Assembly (NCBI GenBank): GCA_017999075.1
Contig: JAGOBX010000284.1
Location: forward strand, 1 to 5,308
DNA: 5,308 nucleotides
Reading direction: 5' to 3'
From: JAGOBX01 sp017999075 [NCBI: Candidatus Babelota bacterium]
GTDB taxonomy: Bacteria; JAGOBX01
Below the pieces are notes generated by a model that made no database searches, had not been told where the DNA came from, and saw only the letters and a list, made by a program, of their open reading frames with translations. Both the position numbers and the translations under genes were made by a program. Each line of letters starts with the position of its first letter. The stretch's first letter is position 1. Below are positions 1 to 4,132 of this stretch, piece by piece.

Positions 1-485
1 TTGATGTTCTGATAATATCTGCAGGTTTTGTGATCAGGGCTGTTTCTGGAGCATATATAGTTGAAGTAGAAATATCTCCGTGGCTTTTAATATGCACATT
101 TTTACTCGCATTGCTTATTGCATTCGGCAAACGGAGAAATGAAATTTTAATACTCGGAGAATCAGCAGATTCACACAGAAAAAATTTAAAAGATTATTCG
201 GTTCAGATTTTGGATCATTACATTTCTATCACGGCAGCATGTTCAATAATTGCATATTCTCTATACTGTATTTCAGATCGTACTGAAAAAGCTTTTCATA
301 CAAATAAACTTATTTATACTATACCCTTTGTAATTTATGGCGTTTTGCGGTACCTGTATCTTCTTATATTTAAAAAAGCTGGAGGAGAACCTGAATTACT
401 TCTTATTAAAGATAAATGTCTTTTAATTGACGTAATATTGTGGGCATCAACTGCAATATTAATTATTTATAATTATTCAAATTAG
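1..485 (+). CDS. UbiA-family prenyltransferase, DPPR synthase-like (3' part)
   Basis: This is the C-terminal part of an integral-membrane UbiA-superfamily prenyltransferase, most like decaprenyl-phosphate phosphoribosyltransferase (the Rv3806c type), which joins phosphoribosyl pyrophosphate to a polyprenyl phosphate. The first full codon is at 3. The frame is already open there, reading DVLIISAGFVIRAVSGA, so the GTG at 30 is internal and the gene begins outside the window. The Asp followed by GFVIRAVSGA matches the second conserved Asp-containing cytoplasmic loop of this family. GKRRNEI and a later LGESADSHRKNLKDY stretch, followed by hydrophobic helices near IPFVIYGVLRYLYLL and DVILWASTAILIIY, also fit. 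The first Asp-rich motif would lie upstream and cannot be checked. The stop is TAG at 483-485. A flippase-like gene follows 64 nt downstream, so both may act in polyprenyl-linked glycan synthesis. The family call is fairly secure; the exact substrate is inferred. Confidence 0.82.
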   Translation, partial: DVLIISAGFVIRAVSGAYIVEVEISPWLLICTFLLALLIAFGKRRNEILILGESADSHRKNLKDYSVQILDHYISITAACSIIAYSLYCISDRTEKAFHTNKLIYTIPFVIYGVLRYLYLLIFKKAGGEPELLLIKDKCLLIDVILWASTAILIIYNYSN

Positions 486-504
486 TTTCGTTTATATATA
501 TAAT
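476..504 (+). promoter_or_regulatory. possible promoter for the flippase-like gene
   Basis: A perfect -10 hexamer TATAAT is at 499-504, with TTCAAA (4 of 6 to consensus) 17 nt upstream at 476-481, overlapping the end of the upstream gene. Transcription would start near 511, about 40 nt before the ATG at 550. The region is so AT-rich that a chance match is likely, and read-through from the upstream gene is equally possible. Confidence 0.3.
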
Positions 505-549
505 ATTTGATTATAAAACTTTAATATCTTAATCTTACAAGGAATATTT

Positions 550-1644
550 ATGAAAAAAAAAATAAAATTTATATTCAGTGTTTTAATAAGTTTAATATTT
601 TTATATCTTTCAATGAAAGATGTACAATTTTCCAAAGTATGGGAATCACTAAAAAAAATGAAATATTATTATATAATTTTTGTAGTTTTAATAAGTTATT
701 TATCCTATGTAATAAGAACCGTAAGATGGCAGATATTGCTTCATCCTTTAAAAAAAACAAGTTATTCCAATTTATTTCCTACTTTATGCGTTTCATTTAT
801 GCTTCTTATAATCTTACCTGCTCGGCTTGGTGAATTTGCCAGAGCATATCTTGTAGGGGTGAAAGAAAATATAAGTAAAACCGGCGCATTTTCCACAATT
901 GTAGTTGAAAGAATTCTTGACGGATGCATAACAGTTTTATTGTTTATACTTGCCGTATTCTTGTCTGTGGAAAGTTCTAATATTTTAATTACTCAAATTT
1001 CTCCTAAATCAGAATTTATCCAAAAAATTTTCAGTTTATTTGCTTCAAAAACAACTATGCCTGATGGAAAAACAGTAATAAACTTCACTTTAATAAATTT
1101 TATTTATTATGTTTCTTTTTTCTACGGAGGAGCTTTATTATTTGTAATATTTCTTAAAATATTCGGCACTAAAATGATAAATTTTTTAATTTCCGTCTTA
1201 TTTTTTATTCCGGAAAAAATAAAAAAAATTTTATCTCAATTTCTGAATTCTTTTATAATAGGCTTGAATTCTCTGTCAAATTTTAAATCAATATTGTTTT
1301 CTTTGCTGTATTCAGTAATTCTTTGGTTGCTTATAGGAACTATGAATTATATATTCCTTTTAAGCTTCGGCATAGAATGCAGATTTTATATAGCTTTTAT
1401 AATTCTCGGATTTATGATACTTGGAGTTATGATTCCTGCTGCTCCAGGGTTTATCGGAACATATCATTGGGTTATTATGCTTGCCTTTAAATTTTATCTT
1501 CCTGAAGTCGATCCTAATGTTGCTGCAAGTTATGCATGGGCAGCATGGTCAATAGGAACAGTATTTGCACTCGCAATAGGATTTTATTATTTTAAACGGG
1601 AAAACCTTGATTTAAAAGAACTTCAAAACAGTTCAAACAATTAA
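550..1644 (+). CDS. flippase-like / LPG synthase TM-domain membrane protein
   Basis: This 364-residue polytopic membrane protein belongs to the family covering the transmembrane domain of lysylphosphatidylglycerol synthase and related flippase-like proteins (UPF0104 / TIGR00374 type). Family motifs are visible in order: RTVRW at 56-60, PARLGEFARAYLVG at 90-103, VVERILDG at 118-125 and PAAPGFIGTYHW at 296-307. About eight or nine hydrophobic segments can be picked out, roughly at 5-22, 39-56, 73-90, 127-142, 180-205, 209-221, 250-275, 280-300 and 330-347. There is no C-terminal aminoacyl-transfer domain, so it is the stand-alone membrane type and not a full MprF. The ATG at 550 has AAGGAA at 539-544, five bases upstream. 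It is co-oriented with the DPPR synthase-like gene, which suggests a shared role in moving or modifying a lipid-linked substrate, but that substrate is unknown. Confidence 0.85.
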   Translation: MKKKIKFIFSVLISLIFLYLSMKDVQFSKVWESLKKMKYYYIIFVVLISYLSYVIRTVRWQILLHPLKKTSYSNLFPTLCVSFMLLIILPARLGEFARAYLVGVKENISKTGAFSTIVVERILDGCITVLLFILAVFLSVESSNILITQISPKSEFIQKIFSLFASKTTMPDGKTVINFTLINFIYYVSFFYGGALLFVIFLKIFGTKMINFLISVLFFIPEKIKKILSQFLNSFIIGLNSLSNFKSILFSLLYSVILWLLIGTMNYIFLLSFGIECRFYIAFIILGFMILGVMIPAAPGFIGTYHWVIMLAFKFYLPEVDPNVAASYAWAAWSIGTVFALAIGFYYFKRENLDLKELQNSSNN

Positions 1645-1706
1645 TTATTTTTTAATCAACAATCTGCTCGGATAAAACGAAAGACAGCGCCCCGCCAAAA
1701 TACGAT

Positions 1707-1739
1707 TTTACCGGTATCACAGATTGTGACACCAGTAAA
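1707..1739. repeat. 33-nt imperfect palindrome / hairpin
   Basis: The left arm is TTTAC-C-GGT-A-TCACA and the right arm TGTGA-C-ACC-A-GTAAA, around a 3-nt GAT loop. That gives 13 paired positions with two C/A mismatches. No T-tract follows on the plus strand, so it is a poor intrinsic terminator. It lies 62 nt after the flippase-like stop and 45 nt before the tRNA promoter. It could be an operator or a transcript 3'-end hairpin; the role is unknown. Confidence 0.5.
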
Positions 1740-1784
1740 TTGATAATGAAAAACAGTGAAAACTGATGAAAATAAAAAAACAGA

Positions 1785-1813
1785 TTGACAAAGAACAACT
1801 GATTAAATATAAT
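1785..1813 (+). promoter_or_regulatory. perfect-consensus sigma70 promoter for tRNA-Lys
   Basis: TTGACA at 1785-1790 and TATAAT at 1808-1813 are separated by exactly 17 nt, the ideal housekeeping spacing. Transcription would begin near 1820, giving a leader of about 64 nt before the mature tRNA at 1884. Such a strong promoter suits a stable-RNA gene, and no other plus-strand gene lies immediately downstream. Confidence 0.8.
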
Positions 1814-1831
1814 ATAAAAACTAACTCAAAC

Positions 1832-1851
1832 CCTTGATTTTTCAAGGTTTT
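1832..1851 (+). other. hairpin with short T-run in the tRNA leader
   Basis: CCTTGA (1832-1837), a TTTT loop and TCAAGG (1842-1847) form a 6-bp stem followed by TTTT (1848-1851). A-rich flanking bases could lengthen the stem past a bulged C. It resembles a weak intrinsic terminator but lies between the promoter and the tRNA. It may instead help 5' processing or act as a weak attenuator. Confidence 0.4.
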
Positions 1852-1883
1852 AGTGATTTAATACTGAATTATTCTTTATAGCC

Positions 1884-1956
1884 GGACCGCTAGCTCAACT
1901 GGCAGAGCAACGGACTCTTAATCCGTAGGTTCTGGGTTCGACTCCCAGGCGGTTCA
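1884..1956 (+). tRNA. tRNA-Lys (anticodon CTT)
   Basis: The sequence folds as a full 73-nt cloverleaf. The acceptor stem GGACCGC (1884-1890) pairs with GCGGTTC (1949-1955) with one G-T wobble, and A1956 is the discriminator. The D stem GCTC/GAGC is at 1893-1896 and 1905-1908. The anticodon stem ACGGA/TCCGT (1910-1914, 1922-1926) encloses loop CTCTTAA, giving anticodon CTT at 1917-1919, which reads AAG. The T stem CTGGG/CCCAG (1932-1936, 1944-1948) encloses TTCGACT. CCA is not encoded, because CTG follows the discriminator, so a CCA-adding enzyme is required. The perfect promoter at 1785-1813 should drive it. A tyrosine recombinase gene starts its 3' end 114 nt downstream, so the tRNA 3' end is a probable integration site, kept intact by the insertion. 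Confidence 0.95.
1946..1954 (+). other. candidate attachment core in tRNA 3' end
   Basis: CAGGCGGTT covers the end of the T stem and most of the 3' acceptor strand. The same nine bases recur at 4048-4056. tRNA 3' ends are the classic target of tyrosine integrases, and one such gene lies just downstream. Nine bases is short, so this is inference. Confidence 0.35.
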
Positions 1957-1973
1957 CTGTTTTAACCTCATTT

Positions 1974-2005
1974 TTTTCAGTTAGTTATAACTATTTTTCT
2001 GAAAA
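1974..2005. repeat. nested inverted repeats after the tRNA
   Basis: TTTTCAG (1974-1980) and CTGAAAA (1999-2005) are perfect inverted arms. Between them lies the perfect 12-nt palindrome TAGTTATAACTA (1982-1993). The structure sits between the tRNA 3' end and the recombinase 1 stop. It could be a weak two-way transcription stop or a recombinase or accessory-protein binding site. Its AT-richness makes a stable RNA hairpin doubtful. Confidence 0.45.
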
Positions 2006-2027
2006 TATTTTAGACCCAGAAAAATTG

Positions 2028-2047
2028 AGTACCAAAAAAGTACCAAA
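2028..2047. repeat. 11-bp-spaced direct repeat, possible integrase arm sites
   Basis: AGTACCAAA occurs at 2028-2036 and again at 2039-2047, a period of 11 bp or about one helical turn. The pair lies between the candidate attachment core and the recombinase 1 stop. Short direct repeats beside the core are typical of the arm-type sites bound by N-terminal domains of lambda-like integrases. Binding is inferred. Confidence 0.4.
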
Positions 2048-2069
2048 GAATTAGGGATTGAAGTTTAAA

Positions 2070-3209
2070 CTATCCGAGCAGTAACATTTGATTTTTCTCA
2101 ACTGGTTTATCGCAATCCGGGAAAGTTAATTTTTTAATAGCTTTATGCATTGTGGGAATATCTTGTTTCAAATAATGTTTCAATGACCCCTTCGGTAATT
2201 TCCCAATCAGAAAATTTATCTGTGTTTCAGTAACGCCAGCTTTTGATAGCTCCGTGGCGAAGGTGTGGCGCAAATGATATGGTGTATATTTGGTTGAAAT
2301 ATCCTTGAATAACTTCGACATCCGATAAAGCATATTCGAGCGTTCATATTCATATTTTAAAATATAGCCTGTTCCGTCTTTATCCAAGATTGCTTCAAGT
2401 TCGGGATGAATCGGAATGACAGTTTTATCTCTGGAAGATTTATCTTTATTTTTTGATTCTTGCACACTGAAACACCTGACACCGTCTATTACAACAATAT
2501 TTTCATAAGTTAAATTTATCGCGTCGCTTGACCTCAGACCAGTCAAATATAGAAATTTGCAATATAGAAATAACGATTCATCTTTCTGTTTTAATTGTAT
2601 AAATAAATTTTTTAAATCATCGCTGTGGATAGGTTCTCTTTCATTTTCTGGAGTATTTTTTGGTAGCCTCACATTTTTAAACGGGTTCATATCTCTATAT
2701 CCGAGTTCGACTGCTAAATTTAGAATATGCCGGAGAACTAAACAGTATTTCCGAATTGTAGATTGCGCATTTTTATCTTTCAAGTTAAATTTATATTGTT
2801 CTATATTGATAGAATTTATATCTTTAATTTTATAATCGCTCCAATGTTTAATGATATTATCCAATAAACTTTTATCTTTGTATTTGGTTTGCATATACAG
2901 AGATTCATATTCTTTTTGAACGAATTCTTTCAGCGTAGGATTTGGTTTTAATATCGAATCGATGGATTCGCCGTTCTTTAATTTCGTTTCCAGTTCTAAA
3001 GTGAAATTATAAATTTTATTCATTATATTTAATGGTATATCATAAGCCACGCCTGATTTATTTTTCAGTTGACAAGACGGTTCTTCCGTTGAATTTTTCG
3101 GTATGTAAAAAGTTTTTCGGATTGATTTCTTTTGATTTTCAATTCTTATAGTGACTTCAACGCGCTTTATTCCACGATAATCGATAGCAGGATAAAATTC
3201 AGTTTTCAT
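2070..3209 (-). CDS. tyrosine recombinase / integrase 1
   Basis: This 379-residue site-specific recombinase would cut and rejoin DNA at attachment sites. Residues 1-60 look like an arm-binding N-terminal region (RVEVTIRIENQ, RKTFYIPKN). Residues about 89-184 form the SAM-like core-binding domain, and about 195-352 the catalytic domain. Visible catalytic positions are R226 in YLTGLRSSD, K253 in QESKNKDK, R314 in TPYHLRHTFAT and nucleophile Y346 in SLKHYLKQD. Unusually, the HxxR histidine position (311) is Tyr, with His at 312, and the second His/Trp position is K337 in LIGKLP. The ATG at 3209 is the only usable start, because an in-frame stop lies shortly upstream. Its ribosome site is weak (GAG, 10 nt away). 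The C-terminus ends in the tail NQMLLLG. The 3' end faces tRNA-Lys, so this is the likely integrase of the inserted unit. It is roughly half identical by eye to recombinase 2. Confidence 0.92.
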   Translation of the reverse strand: MKTEFYPAIDYRGIKRVEVTIRIENQKKSIRKTFYIPKNSTEEPSCQLKNKSGVAYDIPLNIMNKIYNFTLELETKLKNGESIDSILKPNPTLKEFVQKEYESLYMQTKYKDKSLLDNIIKHWSDYKIKDINSINIEQYKFNLKDKNAQSTIRKYCLVLRHILNLAVELGYRDMNPFKNVRLPKNTPENEREPIHSDDLKNLFIQLKQKDESLFLYCKFLYLTGLRSSDAINLTYENIVVIDGVRCFSVQESKNKDKSSRDKTVIPIHPELEAILDKDGTGYILKYEYERSNMLYRMSKLFKDISTKYTPYHLRHTFATELSKAGVTETQINFLIGKLPKGSLKHYLKQDIPTMHKAIKKLTFPDCDKPVEKNQMLLLG

Positions 3210-3268
3210 ACTTTTATTACTCGGTTTAAATTATTGTCTTAAAATAATTATCATTTACATAATCAGCT

Positions 3269-3297
3269 ACTATCTTCTATTTATATATTTTTGACAA
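3269..3297 (-). promoter_or_regulatory. possible promoter for integrase 1
   Basis: On the minus strand TTGTCA (3297-3292, 5 of 6 to the -35 consensus) precedes GATAGT (3274-3269, 4 of 6 to the -10) by 17 nt. Transcription would start near 3262, about 50 nt before the ATG at 3209. The inverted repeat at 3307-3330 lies just upstream of the -35, where a regulator could act. Confidence 0.3.
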
Positions 3298-3306
3298 CTG
3301 AATTTT

Positions 3307-3330
3307 TTTATAAGCCAGTCAGCTTATAAA
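3307..3330. repeat. 24-bp inverted repeat, candidate operator
   Basis: TTTATAAGC (3307-3315) and GCTTATAAA (3322-3330) are perfect 9-bp inverted arms around a 6-nt spacer, CAGTCA. It lies between the divergent recombinase 1 and pRiA4b-like genes. No T-tract follows on either strand, so it is not a good terminator. The symmetry and place suggest the site of a dimeric regulator; the protein is unknown and no regulator gene is seen in the window. Confidence 0.55.
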
Positions 3331-3384
3331 CCAAAAAAGAGGCTTAAATAATAATTGCTAAGAAATTCAATTGATAAAATTTAA

Positions 3385-3412
3385 TTGTTTCCTTTGAAAA
3401 ATATAATATAAT
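3385..3412 (+). promoter_or_regulatory. probable promoter for pRiA4b-like gene
   Basis: Two overlapping TATAAT hexamers occur at 3402-3407 and 3407-3412. The second has TTGTTT (3385-3390) 16 nt upstream. Transcription would begin near 3419, giving a leader of about 30 nt before the ATG at 3449. The -10 is strong and the -35 weak. Confidence 0.45.
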
Positions 3413-3448
3413 CGCGTTTTATCATATTAAGGTAATTAGTGGTATTTT

Positions 3449-4045
3449 ATGGTTACAAAAGAAAAACAAGTTTATCAATTTAAAATTACTCTAACACGAA
3501 TTAAACCTGTAATCTGGCGTAGAATACAGGTTCAAGAGCGATACACCTTTTGGGAATTACATTGTGCTATACAGGATTCAATGGGCTGGACTGACAGCCA
3601 TTTACATATGTTTAATATAAAAAATCCGAATACTGGAAATAAAGAAAATATCGGAATATATAAAGATGAATACTCGCCGCCAAATATGTTATTTGACTGG
3701 ATGGAATATATAAAAAACTGGTTTACGATGGAAAATAATACAGCAATTTACGAATATGATTTTGGAGATTTTTGGGAACATATAATTGAATTGGAAAAAA
3801 TATTGCCTGCAATACCAAAACAGAAATATCCTGTATGTATCGGCGGAGAAAATGCCTGTCCTCCAGAGGACGTTGGCGGAATAGGCGGGTATGAAGAATT
3901 TGTAAAAATCATTTATGATTTTCAACATCCGGAACGTCCTGAATATTTACAGTGGGTAGGTGGTAGATTTATTCCTACGGAGTTTAATTCTACTTCAATT
4001 AAATTCACTAAGCCCGGGCATAGATTAAATCGCTTATTTGATTAA
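3449..4045 (+). CDS. plasmid pRiA4b ORF-3-like family protein
   Basis: This 198-residue soluble protein matches the plasmid pRiA4b ORF-3-like family (PF07929 type), which has no firmly assigned molecular function. Conserved blocks are readable: YQFKITLTRIKPVIWRRIQV at 9-28, the MGWTDSHLHMFNI block at 45-57, YEYDFGDFWEHIIELE at 101-116, then a Cys/Gly-rich block at 128-147 (C130, C137, PPEDVGGIGG) followed by YEEF, and WVGGRF at 169-174. The length is normal for the family. The ATG at 3449 has AGTGGT (3438-3443) five bases upstream as a weak ribosome site. It is divergent from recombinase 1 and convergent with recombinase 2, so it has its own promoter. Family members are frequent on plasmids and other mobile DNA, which fits its place as the only cargo-like gene here. 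There are no transposase motifs. It could be element maintenance or passenger; no function is claimed. Confidence 0.88.
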   Translation: MVTKEKQVYQFKITLTRIKPVIWRRIQVQERYTFWELHCAIQDSMGWTDSHLHMFNIKNPNTGNKENIGIYKDEYSPPNMLFDWMEYIKNWFTMENNTAIYEYDFGDFWEHIIELEKILPAIPKQKYPVCIGGENACPPEDVGGIGGYEEFVKIIYDFQHPERPEYLQWVGGRFIPTEFNSTSIKFTKPGHRLNRLFD

Positions 4046-4047
4046 AA

Positions 4048-4056
4048 CAGGCGGTT
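4048..4056 (+). other. partial copy of tRNA-Lys 3' end, possible att site
   Basis: CAGGCGGTT repeats positions 1946-1954 of the tRNA in the same orientation, starting 3 nt after the pRiA4b-like stop. Recombinase 2's stop lies 77 nt further on, much as recombinase 1's stop follows the tRNA. The flanks do not match, so the copy is either a degraded attachment site or chance. Confidence 0.3.
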
Positions 4057-4085
4057 TAGAAAAATATTATAAAGACCAGTTAGGG

Positions 4086-4116
4086 AAAAAAAGACGCAGA
4101 GCAGTTAAACTCTGCG
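4086..4116 (-). terminator. rho-independent terminator of integrase 2
   Basis: Read on the minus strand, CGCAGAG (4116-4110), an 8-nt loop and CTCTGCG (4101-4095) form a perfect 7-bp GC-rich stem. After TC it is followed by seven T (4092-4086). It begins 17 nt past the recombinase 2 stop. On the plus strand the stem has no T-tract after it, so it would stop the pRiA4b-like transcript only weakly. Confidence 0.82.
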
Positions 4117-4132
4117 CCTTATGTAATTATGA

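Noticed and set aside
30-485. Independent small gene starting at GTG 30
   Set aside because: The same frame is open upstream to position 3 and reads conserved UbiA-family sequence, so 30 is an internal codon.
575-833. Short open frames on both strands inside the flippase-like gene (575-760 minus, 639-833 plus)
   Set aside because: They overlap a well-supported membrane protein, lack ribosome sites and resemble no family.
1717-1729. CRP-type site from TCACA and TGTGA half-sites
   Set aside because: The half-sites are in the wrong order and spacing (TCACA-N3-TGTGA, not TGTGA-N6-TCACA).
2557-2835. 92-codon plus-strand frame antisense to recombinase 1
   Set aside because: It lies opposite conserved integrase coding sequence, with no recognisable product.
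3291-3314. Plus-strand promoter using TTGACA at 3291-3296
   Set aside because: The nearest -10-like sequence (TATAAG, 3309-3314) is only 12 nt away, too close for a sigma70 promoter.
3689-3928. 79-codon minus-strand frame antisense to the pRiA4b-like gene
   Set aside because: A shadow of the conserved central part of the real gene.
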